Assembly: GCA_008828725.1 (NCBI GenBank)
Contig: MEHQ01000128.1
Coordinates: 791,504-855,503, forward strand
From: Saccharina japonica
Taxonomy: Eukaryota > Sar > Phaeophyceae > Laminariales > Laminariaceae
Length of the DNA stretch: 64,000 nt
Direction: 5' to 3'
In this document: positions 10,684-24,264 of the stretch, in pieces
How positions within the stretch are numbered: position 1 is the first letter of the stretch
Layout of the letters: each line of letters opens with the position of its first letter
The notes under the pieces: model-generated
Database searches by the model: none
Seen by the model: only the letters and a program-made list of their open reading frames with translations
Told to the model about the DNA's origin: nothing
Translations under genes and position numbers: made by a program

Positions 10684-12169
10684 CAGTTCTATATTAGAGC
10701 CCACACCTACCTATTATAGCTGTCGGCGTACACACCAGCTACGAGCTGGTACACACGCCGAGCCCCCGTACCTAATAATAAATAAACCAAACACCTGGCA
10801 CCACGTATTCGAGTGGCAATATTCTACTTGCAGTAACCGGTAGTCACTTGCTGGAGGAGCTCTACCGGCCAGAAACTATCTATACTACGTAAGTACGGCA
10901 CCACCCCTACGTACCGTGGGATGAGTTTCAGTCCCAACCTCAGCCCTAACCCTGTCCTCAACCCCGGGCTCAACCCCATATATCAACCAGGGTTACGGAT
11001 GGGTTGGTCGGAAACAGCGAGCGCACCGGAAAATCGTACTCAAAATGATACGGTGGATACTGTAGTTACCCGTTCGTATCTTTGTAGATTTTGTCAGTTT
11101 GTGCTATTAATATCAGTATGATATGAAGGCAGATATGCGACACGCATGTTGAACTTAAACTTATGATATTATATGCTCCTTGAAAGTGTTGTCTCCATAC
11201 ATCAACTATTTGTATGGATGCTACTGGTCAGAAATAGCGAAAGCATCGGTATACTGCTTGTGCTCAAAATGAAGCCCCTGGATACCGCCGTTTTTACCCG
11301 CCATATCTTTGTATCCTTTGTAAATTTGTGCTATGAGATGAAGACAGCCACGCGTGTTCTGTCCTCGTACGAATATATATATATATAACCAATTTAATCG
11401 ATGGTACTGGTCAGAAACAGCGAGCGTATCGGTATATCGTGCTTAAACGGATATATCACAGTGGATACCGTATTTACCTGTCATATCTTGATATCCTCCG
11501 TCCATTTGGGCCATGAGGTGAAGACAGACACGCGTGTTCAACATACTTGGGATATGAGGTGCTCCTACATAGAGGTCTATCCCCATATTATATCAACCAG
11601 TGTGGTGGATGCCACTGGTGCGAAACAGTGAGCGTACCGGTATACCGTGCTTAACGTATTTCCATGAATACTGCTGGGTTTACCCGTCATATCTGTGGAT
11701 CCTTTCCCAGTTTGTTTTATGCTATGAAGACAGACGGGCGTGTGCTAAACTTACGTAGGATGTTACAGTAGATGCTCCTAACTGTGGAGGTGTGGTCCCC
11801 GTGTGTCGGCCAGGTTTATAGATGGTGCTGGTCAGAGACAGTGATCGTACCGGTATGGATATATCGTGCTCAAACAATAGTACCACGTGTCACCTGTCAT
11901 GTCTTTGGATCAACTCATGGTTTATGTTATGATACGACGACAGTTCCACGTGCTCAGCCACACATTGGATATGCGGTGCTCTTAGAGGTGGCATCCCCGT
12001 ACATCAACCAGCTTTATGGATGGTACTGGTCATCAACAGTGGGAGCGCACCGGTTCATCGTGTTCCAAGCCACTGTTATACTGTGGATACCGTGCAGTTT
12101 CCCGTCATACTGTTTTTATCAATGGCCAGCTTGTGCTATGATATGAAGACGGACTCAAGCTCAAAGGAT

Positions 12170-15100
12170 ACGGGGTACTCTTAGAAGTGTTGTCCTCATA
12201 TGCCGACCATGTGATAGGGACTACAGTATACTAGTCGAAAACAGCAATCGTACCGGTATACTGTGCTTTCAAAATATATACGACACCTTGAGTGCCGTGG
12301 TTATTTTTACCCGTCATATCTTTGGACCCTTCATCTGTTCGTGCTGTAAGATACGAATAAAAAGCCAATCACGCGCTCACGCACGAAATAGTGCGAAACA
12401 GTAATATCTTTAAAGTATATGCTTTGTCAGTTTGTGCCAGTTTGTGCCATGATACGGAGACCGGCACACATACATACATGCTCGACCAAAGCAAGATAGG
12501 AAACCGTTGTACGCTTGGATGCTCTCTCTTAGTTTGAACTATGATACCAAGGCAACCCCACGCGCTCAACCTACGTACGTAGGACACGAGGTGTTCATTA
12601 CAAGCGTTGTCCCCGTGTATCAACCAGGTATATATGTATGGTGCTGGTCAGAGACAGCGAGTGTACCGTTCTCGTGCTCAAATTCATACCGTGGATACCG
12701 TTTGGTTTTCCGTCATATCATACAAGTATATACACATCTTTGGATCGATTGTCGGTTGTGCTATGATGATACGACAGCAGACCCCCGTTCTCAATCTGAA
12801 AGGATACGGCGTGGTCTTAGAGGTGTCTCTCCCACCTATCAACCAGGTGTGGGGATAGCACTGGTCAGAGACGCTGGTCAGAAACGTGGAGAACGTGCTG
12901 GTCTTTCGTGCCCCGAACCACTGTGATGCCGTGGATACCGTGGTTACCGGTCACATACTTTGATCAATTTAGCAACTTGTGCTATAATATGAAGACGGAC
13001 ACCCGTGCTCAAGTCCAAAGAGAATACGGGTCTTATTAGAGGTGCTGCCCTCATATATCAGCCATGATAGGGATTGTGCCGGTCGAAACAGCAATCGTAC
13101 CGGTATATCGTGGTCTCAAGTAAACCGTGAGTGCCGTGGTTATTGTTACCCGTCATATCTTTGGATCCTATATCTGTTCGTGCTGTGATACGAAGAAAAA
13201 GCCAAACGTGCTCACGCACGAAATTGTGCGAAACGGTCATATCTTTAAAGCACATCCTTTGTCAGTTTGTGCAATGATGCGGAGGCCGGCACACATACAT
13301 ACATGCTGAAGTAAGATAAGAAACCGTTGTATGCTTGTGTGCTCTGTTAGGTTGAGCTCTGTTACCAAGGCAATCCCACGCGCTCAACCTACGTACGCAG
13401 GATACGAGGTGTTTATACAAAGGCGTTGTCCCCGTGTATCAACCAGGTATATATGGGTGGTACTGGTCAGAGACAGCGAGTGTACTGCTACATCGTGCTC
13501 AAATTCATACCGTGGATAAAGTTTAATTTTCCGTCATGCAGTATATACATATCTTTGGATCGATTGTCGGTTTGTGCTATGATACGACAGCATGCCCCCG
13601 TTCTCAACCTCAAAGTATACAGGATGGTCGTAGAGATGTTGCCCTCACCTATCAACCAGATGTGGGGATGGTACTGGTCAGAAACAAGGAGAACGTGCTG
13701 GTCTTTCGTGCCCCAAACCACTGTGATGCCGTGGATGCCGTGGTTACCGGTCACATACTTTGATCAATTTAGCAACTTTGTTGACTTGTGCTATAATACA
13801 AAGCCGAACACCCCTGCTCAAGCTCGAAGAGGATACGGGTCTTAGTAGAGGTGTTGCCCTCATATATCAACCACGATAGGGATTATACTGGTCGAAACAG
13901 CAATCGTACCGGTATATCGTGGTCTCAAGTAAACCGTAAATGCTGTGGTTATTTTTACCCGTCATATCTTTGGATCCTTTATCTGTTCGTGCTGTGATAC
14001 GAAGAAAAAGCCAGACGTGCTCACGCACGAAATTGTGCGAAACGGTCATATCTTTAAAGCACATCCTTTGTCAGTTTGTGCAATGATGCGGAGGCCGGCA
14101 CACATACATACATGCTGAAGTAAGATAAGAAACGGTTGTATGCTTGGATGCTCCTGTTAATTTGAGCTACGATACCAAGGCAAGCACACACACTAAGCCT
14201 ACGTACGTAGAATATGATGTGTTTATACAAGCGCTTTCCCCGTGTATCAACCAGGTATATATGGGTGGTACTGGTCAGAGACAGCGAGTGTACTGCTACA
14301 TCGTGCTCAAATTCATACCGTGGATACCGTTTGGTTTTCCGTCATACAGTATATACACATCTTTGGATCGATTGTCGGTTTGTGCAATATGCTACGACAG
14401 CATACCCCCGTTCTCAACCTCAAAGGGTATGTCATGGTCTTAGAGATGTTGCCCCCGCCTATCAACCAGATGTGGGGATGGTACTGGTCAGAAACAGGGA
14501 GAACGTGCTGGTCTTTCGTGCCCCAAACCACTGTGATGCCGTGGATACCGTGGTTACCGGTCATATAATTCGATCAATTTACAGTAGCAGCTTGCGCTAT
14601 ACACCCGAAGAGAAAACGGGTCTTAGAGGTGTTGCCCTCATATATCAACCATGGTAGGGATTATACTGGTCGAAACAGCAATCGTACCGGTATATTATAT
14701 CGTGCTCTCAAATATACCGTGAGTGCCGTGGATGTTTTTACCCGTCATATCTTTGGATCCTTTATCTGTTTGTGCTGTGAAAAAACCCAAACACGCTCAC
14801 GCACGAAATACGTAGTGCGAAACAGTCATATCTTCAAAGTATATCCTTTGTCAGTGTGTGCCATGATATGGAGTCCGGCACACATACATGCTCAACCAAA
14901 GTAAGAGATAGGAAACCGTTGTACGCTTGGATGCTCTCTGTTAGTTTGAGCTATGATACCAAGGCAAAAGCACGCGCTCAACCTACGTACGTAGGGATAC
15001 GAGGTGTTTATACAAGCATTGTCCCCGTGTATCAATCATGTATATATTGATGGTACTGGTCACAGACAGCGAGTGTATTGTTCTATCGTGCTCAAAATCG

Positions 15101-15285
15101 TACAAGTACCGTGGATACCGTGTGGTTACCCGTGATATATACACATCTTTGGATCGATTGTCGGTTTGTGCAATATGATACGGAGGCATACCCCCGTTCT
15201 CAACCTCAAAGGATATGGGGTGCTCTTAGACATGTTGCCCCGATATACCAACCCGATGTGGGGATGGTACTACTGTAGTCAGAAA
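12170..15285. repeat. Higher-order satellite block, about 0.8-kb unit x 4
   Basis: Within the satellite, groups of about four monomers repeat as a unit. The marker CCGGCACACATACAT occurs near 12462, 13286, 14096 and 14876 (spacing 824, 810, 780). The GTCGAAACAGCAATCGTACC marker recurs near 13081, 13891 and 14669, with a diverged copy near 12230. Copies within the block are far more alike than monomers outside it, indicating recent amplification. Confidence 0.85.
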
Positions 15286-16369
15286 CAACAAGCGTGCCGG
15301 CCAATCGCGCCCTCAACGATACCGCGCGTACCGTGGTTCTCTGTGAAAATTAAGATCCAATATCCGTTTGTGCTACAAATATTATGATACGAAGAACACC
15401 ACACAGGCCAAATATCTTAAACGAAACCGCTATATCTTTCGAGCCTTTGTCAGTACCAGGTACGAAGGCAAACACACATGGTCAACCCAGGTGCGGTATT
15501 AAATCGTCATATCTTTGGACCCTTTGTCGGTTCGTGCTCAAGGTACGAAGGCAGACACGCGTGCTCAACCAAGACATTATTCGAAACCGCCGTGTACTTG
15601 GACCCCTGGTCAGTTTGTGCTATATGGTTCAGAGACAGATTCCTGTCCTCAGCCTAAAGTTAGATATGCGGTTCTCGTGGAGGTGATGAGTCCATACATT
15701 AGCGAATGAGTTCCCGGACACACGCAGCAAGCGTACCGGTGTATCTTGTTCAAACGATACCATGAGTACGGTCGTTGGATCCTTTGTTGTTTTGTGCTAT
15801 TTTACAAAGACAGACACACGCGCTCAACCGTAATTGGATATGAGGTGATGTTCGAATTGTTGCCCTCGTACCTGTATGTCAACCAGGGTTTTGCAAGGTG
15901 CTGGACAAAAAGCAGCTAGCTTGCCGGTATATCGTGTTCAAAATGATACCGCGGATACCGTAATTATATACCCGTCGTATCTTAGACCTCTTTGGCGGTT
16001 TCTGCTATTAATATGATATCGCGACAGACAGGCGAACCAACATACCTCCATCTCAGAGGTGTTGCTTCCTTGTATCCTCCAGTTGTATGAATGCTACTGG
16101 TCAGAAACGGCAAGCGTGCCGGCCTACCGTGCTCCCAACTATACAGCCAGTTCCGGTCCTTTGGTCAATTTGTGTTATGATCCGAAGCAAACACACATAT
16201 TCAACCAAGATGTTGTGTGATACCGTCATATATACATTTGCGCTTTGTCGATTTGTGCTACAATAGTAAAGTACAAAGACAAACACACGGGCTCGACCAA
16301 GGTATGATGTCGAACCGTCGAATATTTTGATATTTAGGTATAGTTTGCCGATTTGTGCCATTATATGAA

Positions 16370-16515
16370 AGTACCCTCTGTGCGATAAAAATCAAGGCAC
16401 GAACCGTAGTGGGGAGGAGGGAGAAGAGCCTGTTTTGTGACCATGCTAGGATCTGAGTTACGACTAGGGGGGGAGAGGGACAAAAGTGCGAAGATAATAC
16501 ATAGGATGAAAGAAC
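16370..16515 (+). mobile_element. SINE body copy inside the satellite
   Basis: It shares the core (GCACGAACCGTAGTGGGGAG, AGAAGAGCCTGTTTTGTGAC, GGATCTGAGTTACGACTAGG) with the SINE at 49116. It interrupts the tandem satellite and ends in an A-rich tract. Confidence 0.8.
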
Positions 16516-19276
16516 AAAACAAAAACATGTGCCCAACCTAACGATGGGTGTGACGTGTTAACCCCTTAAGAAGTGGTCTCACGATTTTGGGGACAAACTA
16601 CTTGGAATTAGTGTTGGATATCTTTTTTTCAGTTTTGTGGGACATTTTTGGTCCCACGAATTTGGGGACTAACTACTTGGAAATAGCGTGGGACATTTTT
16701 TTCAGTTCTGAATGTAACGGGGTGCCTCCCGTATATCAACGGATTTCATGGATGGCACTGGCCAGAAACAGCGAGCATGCCGGCAGGTCGTGCTTGAAAT
16801 GATACCGTGGAAACGGTCGTTACCCGTCGAATATTTAGATCATTTACCAGTTTGTGCTATGATACGAAGACATACAAACGTTCTCAATCAATTTTTGATA
16901 TAACATGAGGTGCGTTTTAGAGATGTTGTTTCCTCGTATCAATCAGGTTTAAATTAGAGATGGTGCTGGTCATAAACAACAGTCGTACCGGTCTATCGTG
17001 CTCTCAACGATACCGCGAATATCGTGGTTACCTGCCAAAAAAATGTGATCACTTTTCAGTTTGTGCTATGATGCCAAGGCAAACGTGCTCAACCAAACGT
17101 GGAAGGTTATTAACCGTCGTATCTTTGCATGCTTCGTCAGTTTTGGCCTCGTTCGAAGACATGCACACGTGATCAACAACACATTGGATATGAGGTGCTC
17201 TCAAAAGCAGCGTTCCTTTGTTTCAACCTGTTGTATAGATGCCACTGGTCAGAAACAGCGAGAGTATCAGTCTCTCGTGCTCATATGACACCGTGGATAT
17301 CATGGTTACCCGTCATGGCTTTTGTTTAACCAATTGTCAGTTTGTGCAATGATACGAGGACATACACACGTCCTCAACCTAACTATGATATGAGGTGCTC
17401 TTAGAGGAGGTGCTGTTTCCTTTTATCACCCAGGTTTAGAGATGGTACTGGTCAGAAACAGCAATCGTACTCTCAACGATGCCGTGAGTATCGTCGCTAC
17501 CTGTCACACCTTTAGACCCTTTGTCAGTTTGTGCTAGGATACGAAGGCAGACACGCGTGCTCCACCAAACAAATATTGTGTGAAACCGTAATATCTTTAC
17601 TGGTCCTTCGCAACGCTGTACAGGAGTTTGTGCTGCGACACAGATATATACCGACTCCACATCTTCACCTTGACATAGCGTGTAGAGGGGAGCAGAGGCC
17701 TTCAGACTATCTGTTTTTGACTGACTTTGATTGCTTTGCGGGCCCTTCGGGTTCCACTTTTATTTCAGTATACCTACGTAGTTTGGGGTAAGTTAGCCTG
17801 TGACCACGGGAATCGACCGCGTCAAGTGTTGGATTACTGTAGTACGGACAGATGGAGGTACTGGATAGAGAGACCGGCACGAATTTTAATGTGAAGACAA
17901 CAACAACAACATTCTCAATGAAGATGGGATGTGAAGCCGCCATGTCTTTTTTTATCATGCGTGAGCTCTGTACTGTGATACGAAGGCAGTCACACGTGCG
18001 CAACCGAGAGGGGACAATGGCATGTCACGCCTATAGACCATTTGACTGCTTACACTATTGTACGGAGAGGGACACACGTGCTAAATCGAGATAGGATTAA
18101 AAACTGGCAAGTCTTTAGGATCCTGTGTTACAGTAGTCTGTGCACGACTGCTGTTTATGACCAGCATCCTCCCTAATTTTAACCTGGTTGATACGAGGAA
18201 ACAACATCTCTAAAACGCACCTCATGTTATATCAAAATTTGATTGAGAAAGTTTGTATGACCCGAAGACGGATTCACGTGCTCAACATCTACAGGATGCA
18301 GGGTGTTCGTATTCGTAGAGGTGTTGGATATTTGTATGTGTTTGTAGAGGTGTTGAGTCCTTATTCATAATTCCAACCAGGTTTATGGATGTCACTGTTC
18401 ATACAAGAAAATGTAACGGTCTGTCGTGCTCAAACTGATACCGTGGGTACCGTGGTCACCCGTCATATCTTTGGATCAAATGTTAGCTTGTGCATATATA
18501 CGAAGAGAAACACACGTCGTCAACCTGGTATGAGGTACGTTGTGAGGTGTACCACCCAGGTTTTGGGATGGTGCACTTATCAACAACGAGCGTGCAAGGT
18601 ATACCGTGCTCAAAATCACCCCGTGAATAACGTGGTTACCCGTCATGTCTTTGGATCTTTGTCAGTTTGTGCTACCGGATAAAAAAAATAGAGGCACACA
18701 TGCCCAACGCGAACAGGATAGGATATGCTCTTGGAGTCGTACCCCTCGTGAATCAGCCTGGTCTGTTTATTATGGATGGTCCTGGTAAAAAAACACAGCG
18801 AGCGTATGTCGGTCTCTCCTGCTTAACGTGACACCGTAAATACCGTTGTTACCGATCGCAACGTTGGATCTTTTGTGAGGTTGTGCTATGCTACGAAGAC
18901 AGCCCCAAGTGCTTAGCCGAAATAGGATATAAACCGTCGCCATATCGCTGAATCTTTTGTCACTTTGTTGTGCTGTGATACAAAAACAGATACATGGGCC
19001 TGGCTCAACCTAAATAGGCCACTCGTACGTATGAGGTGCTGTTACAGAGGTGCCACCACTTATATCAACTAGGAGACTGGGTGGTACTGCCCAATAATGG
19101 CGAGCGTACCGGCACATCGCGCTCAAATTATACCGTATATCCATGGTTACCCGTCATATATTTGAATCAATTGCCAGCTTGTGCTGTATATGATACGAAG
19201 ACAGACACACGTGCTCAATCTACTTTACATAGGATATGAGGTGTGCCGTTAGGTGTTGTCCCCTTATATCAACCCG

Positions 19277-19475
19277 ACGTTTTGTTGTTTCTTTTTTCCT
19301 CCTCCTATTCATTATTTTCGTCCTTCTTTTCTCTCTCCTTCCTACAGTAGTCGTAACTCAGATCCGGGGTCACAACATAGGCTCTTTTCCCTCCTCCCAC
19401 ACTACGGTTCGTGCCTTGAATTTTTTATCGAGAGAAGACTATAGCCCTTTCTTCCTTTGTCGGCTCGCATTGACA
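19277..19475 (-). mobile_element. SINE body copy inside the satellite (reverse)
   Basis: This is a reverse-complement copy of the SINE body. It begins with a T-rich tract (complement of the A tail) and contains GTAACTCAGATCCGGGGTCA and the conserved CTACGGTTCGTGCCTTGAAT block. Flanking sequence on both sides is satellite. Confidence 0.8.
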
Positions 19476-20307
19476 GTACTGGTTCGAAACAGCGAGAGTA
19501 CCGGTTTATTGTGCTTAAAATACGAGATACCTTGGTCACCCGCTTCATCTCTGGATCTTTTTGTCAGTTTGTGCTACAGAATTGACCCGTCAACAAGGAA
19601 CTCGTAAGGCGAACATTTAGAACCGTATTGTTCAACTATCCTTGAACAGCCTTGAACATATCCCATTCATTCTGCACCGTAGGATTTAGTGTCGCGCTCG
19701 GAACCGAGCACGACTTCTTTATCCAAATTTCTTAGGGTCCCCCAAAACGTGCACCTCATGTTGTAATTTCAAAATAGGATAGAGGACAGTTCTTATTCGT
19801 GGGCCTATGCCTGTATGGCGCCAAGACAGACATACGCACTCAACTGAAACAAATGTGTGACTTTCTCGTAGACGTGAGATGTCTTCGTACATGTTTCAAC
19901 CAGCTCTTCGGATATCACTGGACAGAAACAGTGAGCGTACCGATGTGTCGTGCTCAAAATGATGCAACGAATACGGTGGTTACCCGTCATATCTTTGGAC
20001 CCTTTGTCAGTTTGTGCCATGATACGAAGACAGACACACGTTTGCACCCTAAACCTAATATTTTCGTTGGGCTTTGATGTCCAGCAGGTGTATGGATGGG
20101 TCTGGCCAGAAACAACAATCCTACTGGTTTATCGTGCTCAAACGGGTATCGTGAATACCGTGGTTACCGTGGGTTTTCCGTTACATATTTCGATCAATTT
20201 TCCGTTGATGCTTTTGATACGAATACAGGCACATGGGCTCAGCATTAAACATTGATATTAAGTGTTCTTAGATATGCTGTCGCCTTCTATCAATCAGATG
20301 TATGTAC

Positions 20308-20505
20308 GAACACTTTTTTTTTTTTCCATCCCTTTTATTATCTTCGCACTTCCGTCTTTCTCCCTCCCTATTATAGTCGTAACTCAGATCCGGGGTCACA
20401 AAGTAGGCTCCTCTCCCTCCTCCCCCACTACGGTTCTTGCCTTGGTTTTTATCGCGCGAAGATTTCAGCACGTTCTTCCCTCGTCAACTTTCGTCGAACT
20501 CTGCT
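20308..20505 (-). mobile_element. SINE body copy inside the satellite (reverse)
   Basis: This is a reverse-orientation copy starting with ten T (complement of the A tail). It contains GTAACTCAGATCCGGGGTCA and CTACGGTTCTTGCCTTGG. It is closer to the 49116 copy than the one at 19277. It ends just before satellite sequence resumes (GAGCGTACCGGTAC). Confidence 0.82.
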
Positions 20506-21764
20506 TGTGAGAAAACGTGAGTGAGCGTACCGGTACAAACTGTGCTCAAAATGTATACCGTGGTCACCCGTTGTAAACAAACTGTGAACATACCGCCAGT
20601 TTGTGCTATGGATCGGAAGGCAGGCACACACACGTGTGTGTTCAATCAAAACAGGATGTGGGTTGCTGCTAGAGAGGTATTGTCGTACATACAACAGCCA
20701 GTTCTTCGGACGGTTCTGATTAGAAACAGCGAAAGTACCGGTATATCGTGCTTGCAATGATACTGTGGATACCGTGGTTACCCGCCGCACCTTTGGATCT
20801 TTCGTCGATTTGTGCTATGATGCGAAGGCATACACGCGTTCTCACCCTAAATAGGATATCAGGTGCTCTTCTCAAAGGTGTTTGACGCCTGTACCCACCA
20901 ATTTTATGGATGCTACATGCCAAAAACTGCAATCGTTCCGGTCTATCGTGTTCAAACGGATACCATGAGTAACCGTGGTTACCTGTCATATCTTTAGATC
21001 AATTAGGACAGTAAAGTCGTGTTTTGATACGAAGGCAGTCACATGTGCTCAGCCAAGTAGGATATGAAACCGTCATGTTGTTTTTACCTTTTCTTGGTGT
21101 GTGCTATGTTGCGAAGACAGACACGCGGGCTCAACCTAAATTAATGATGGAGGTTATGTTAAACGTGGTGTCTCATCGTATAAACCATGTTGATGGATGG
21201 TAAATAATGATCAGAAACGGAGCGTACTGGTACATCGTGCTCAAAATAACACGGTTCATGCCGTGGCTACCCGTCATATCTTTGGATTATTTGTCACTTT
21301 GTGCGATGATACGAAGACAGTCACACCTATTCAACCTAAAACGGATATGAGATGCTTTTAGAGGTGCTCTTAGAGGCGCTCTCTCCGTACTCCAGCCAGG
21401 TTTTTGCGGATGTTACTGGTCATAAACAGCGAGCGTACCGTTGTACCGGGCTACAAAAAAAACGGTGAATACCATGGCTACCCGCCGTATATTTGGATAT
21501 TTTGTCTCATTTCGCGCTATTTTTGACAACAACAAACGCCCCCAGCCCCAACCCCAACCCTAGCCCGATTGTTGACTTGGAGGGCAGTAGCGTGGTGAAC
21601 ACTATGGCCGGTTTCTTGGTGAGATATCACGCAGCGATACAGCAGTAGCGGCGCTTGGCCATATACGAGGTTAAACGTTTGATACCTCGTACGGTAGTAA
21701 TTTTTATTGCAGGGCCGTACGTAACTGTGGACTAACCCAAGTACAAGTTGATCGCTCACAGTAC

Positions 21765-21846
21765 CTCTCTTCTGTGGAAGTCGCGTTCGTCCTGCTCCCG
21801 CCATTCATCCGGCTGGTCCCATCCGTACTCATGCGTACCAGGGTTT
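21765..21846 (-). CDS. Exon 26: second half of WW domain
   Basis: The acceptor is cctctggcag| (phase 2) and the donor GAG|gtactg (phase 0); 27 codons. The junction codon is Arg and the product reads R-NPGTHEYGWDQPDEW, the classic end of a WW domain with the second Trp and the conserved Pro. A charged tail, REQDERDFHRRE, follows. Spacing between the two signature Trp is 24 residues, slightly longer than usual. The next exon is 13.5 kb away. Confidence 0.85.
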
Positions 21847-22120
21847 CTGCCAGAGGAAACACACACACGAAACACCAGGTTTACCCGTTTTAGAGTTGCG
21901 TCCACGTGTCTGGCACAAGCTACTGTACGAGTATTTGAAATTGCTGTCGTAGCTGCAGGGTGACATCTTTCGCAGTAGGGGTAAAACGACTACGGGTTTG
22001 TGTTGGGACACCAGAGGAGGAGCCGGGCCACGGCACGGATCGAATTTTGAAGGCCATAACAATGGTTGTGAACTGACGGCGGCCCCATCATCGTTGGAAT
22101 GTCATTTTTGTTTTGTTTTG

Positions 22121-22430
22121 TTACGGGGGAACATAGTAAGGGCCCGAATTAACGAGTATAAAATAAATTAAATTTGGAAAAAATAAAATTCAAATCCGCT
22201 TTTCATTGGTCAACACACGCACCAGCACCAAACATTATGCCCCAAGATCCTAATATTTGGTGCTGGTGCGCGTGTTGATCAATGAAAAGCGGATTTGAAT
22301 CTTTTTTTTTTCCAAATTGATTTTTTTCTTCTTCGTTAAAACGGGCCCTAACTACAGTAGGACCTACGGTCCATATTTACCTCTTTTTACTAAAAATATT
22401 TGGTCCTGTTTACTATTGTCCTCCGTGATA
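22121..22430. mobile_element. Fold-back MITE with a second nested fold-back
   Basis: The outer ends belong to the GGGGGACCATAGTAA family. Inside, the arms 22180-22231 and 22255-22305 are near-perfect inverted copies: TTCAAATCCGCTTTTCATTG and ACGCACCAGCACCAAA, against TTTGGTGCTGGTGCG and CAATGAAAAGCGGATTTGAA. One element therefore seems to have inserted into the other. Confidence 0.8.
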
Positions 22431-23313
22431 CAACATTATTATTTTTCTCGAAGGGTGACGGGTAGAAGAGCCCCCCAGATGAGGAGCCTCATGAAAATAA
22501 CGCCTGTAACTCACCTGCTCGTACCGTAACATGCTGGCATGCCTCTACGGTTAACGCTCGGATGGCATGTTTGTCGATGGTTGTGTGCCAACATCAACGG
22601 GATCTTGCTACGACTGTACAGGTTGACGCCCCCCCCCCCCCCCCCCCCTGCACAATGAGGGCGTAAACAAATCTCTGTGGAGATATTGGACATTGCAGCA
22701 CACCATTAGGATTACCGAGTTCAGATGGTTTCGACACCTATTAACAGTGGGGTTTGCTACACTGTTCAACTGTTCAATGTCTCGAGACTGGTGTTATTGC
22801 GGCCACATTGCGCACGGGGCGGGTCCCGGTCCCATGTGTTCACCGTTCAGTGCAACCATCAACTAGAGGGCCCTACGTAGCCAGCTATTACCTAGTCGGC
22901 GACTTATAGTCAGCCAGCTCAACTCAGACGCGTGCCATTTGCCTCACAGGGGTTGCATCTATTTGTTTCCTGAGCATCGTCGCTTGAGACGTTTTATACC
23001 TCCCCCCCTATAAAGCCTATAAAGTTGATTTCGAGATTAACGTAGCTGCTTAACCCGACCAACGAGTGCCGTGGCCTACGGTAGCTACAGTAATAGCAAG
23101 GGTATCACGAAGAATATCGTAACAAAATCTATCTGTGTTTCAACGATAAGGCGTGTGCCTTACAAGGCACATGCCTTATTGGGTAGTTCTTCAGTGTCGT
23201 TAATAATCCCCGCCAGTCACAACCATTGTTTTGCCAAAAAAAGGTACAGTGGTCCACCCCTATTGAAGCACCCTTCCTCACAGCCCTAGTAAATGCTGTA
23301 CTGTAGCTAATAC

Positions 23314-23426
23314 CTGTAAAACGTGACATCCCGAGAACCTCGAAGGTGATACGCCTCCCATTGTCCGGTGTGTCCGCAAAATGTCCGCAGAGCGTTTTCC
23401 GGCCCACCAGCATCGTCGAGTGCTGC
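23314..23426 (-). CDS. Exon 25: first half of WW domain
   Basis: The acceptor is acacaaacag| (phase 0) and the donor TACAG|gtatta (phase 2); 37 codons. The second half, GQWEAYHLRGSRDVTFY, is the N-terminal part of a WW domain (first Trp, then the strand with an aromatic pair). The rest of the fold lies 1.5 kb away in exon 26. Confidence 0.82.
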
Positions 23427-23692
23427 CTGTTTGTGTATAGGAGGTTGAGCGGATTGGAACGTAAACTATGTCAGAGTACGTACGGTTTGGCTGTACCGTA
23501 AGATCCTGAGCAAGGATACGTGCTACCTGCGGTGGGAGCAGCACTTACTTGTTTGAAGTTCCTCAGTTTCGTGAGATGCGTTTCTACGATAGAGGTGCAG
23601 CTGCATTCATTGTGTTCTGGGGAATCCTCACCTTGAAGACCTCTAAACCCCATCCATACGCCTGACCTTGAGAGGCATAAAACTGCCACCCG

Positions 23693-23943
23693 GAGCAATC
23701 CCACGGTAGGGGTACCACTTTTTGGCTCCATATTTTCTGACCAGTTGAGCTCCTCACGTGAGCAACCACCGGGTACTATTAATATTGACATTTTACTGGT
23801 ATGTTTGTTTTTGGCCTACCGCATTGAAAAAAATGGTCGGGTTGCGCGAACGAATGCTTCCGAAGTCATGTTCCGGGTGAGATATTGAGCTCCTCATGCG
23901 AGGAGCTCAGAAAATTCTGCTGCGCCCCTACCGTGTGATGAGT
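23693..23943. mobile_element. MITE family 2 (TIR CATCCCACGGTAGGGGT)
   Basis: Left CAATCCCACGGTAGGGGTAC and right GCGCCCCTACCGTGTGATGA. The inside has TCTGACCAGTTGAGCTCCTC, GGTCGGGTTGCGCGAACGAA and ATGCGAGGAGCTCAGAAAAT. Related copies lie at 59048-59300 (reverse), 26060-26375, 37163-37412 and 46832-47013. Confidence 0.8.
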
Positions 23944-24264
23944 CCCTGATGAAAACTGCTGCCATTTACCTAGGTATGTATCGAAAAAGTTATTTAAACA
24001 CAAATGACATCCCATCGATCCCTGGCTCAAGACGCGTCGCCAGTCATAACTAGTTTGGCCAAAAAGGGCGATATGGCATGCCCTACCTATCGCACCACGC
24101 GTCAGGGGCTTTGCCAATACCTCAGCCAACAGCAGTACACAATGCTTTGAGAAGAAACCCAGTACACAATCCCACGGGCTACAGCAGTAATCGAACGAGT
24201 ATTTTAGTCCTATAAAAATCTTCGGAGTCCAGGGATATTAGATAGCTCCTCAGTTAAAGACCGC

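Larger units (their letters stand above)
10920..21500. repeat. Degenerate tandem satellite, monomer about 200 bp, in a 13.5-kb intron
   Basis: Marker strings recur every 190-220 bp: a GGTACTGGTCAGAAACAGCG-like block, ATACCGTGGATACCGTGG, TTACCCGTCATATCTTTGGA, GTCAGTTTGTGCTATGATAC and GAAGACAGACACACGTGCTC. The first block is seen near 11224, 11404, 11822, 12640, 13462, 14270, 15054, 16754, 17244, 17446, 19918 and 21416, among others, so about 45-50 diverged monomers are present. Open frames seen here repeat with the satellite and are not genes. It lies entirely in the intron between exons 26 and 27. Confidence 0.9.

Noticed and set aside
10921..20100. Many 60-150-codon open frames on both strands
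   Set aside because: They recur with each satellite unit (for example at 13426 and 14242) and shift frame between units, so the satellite explains them.
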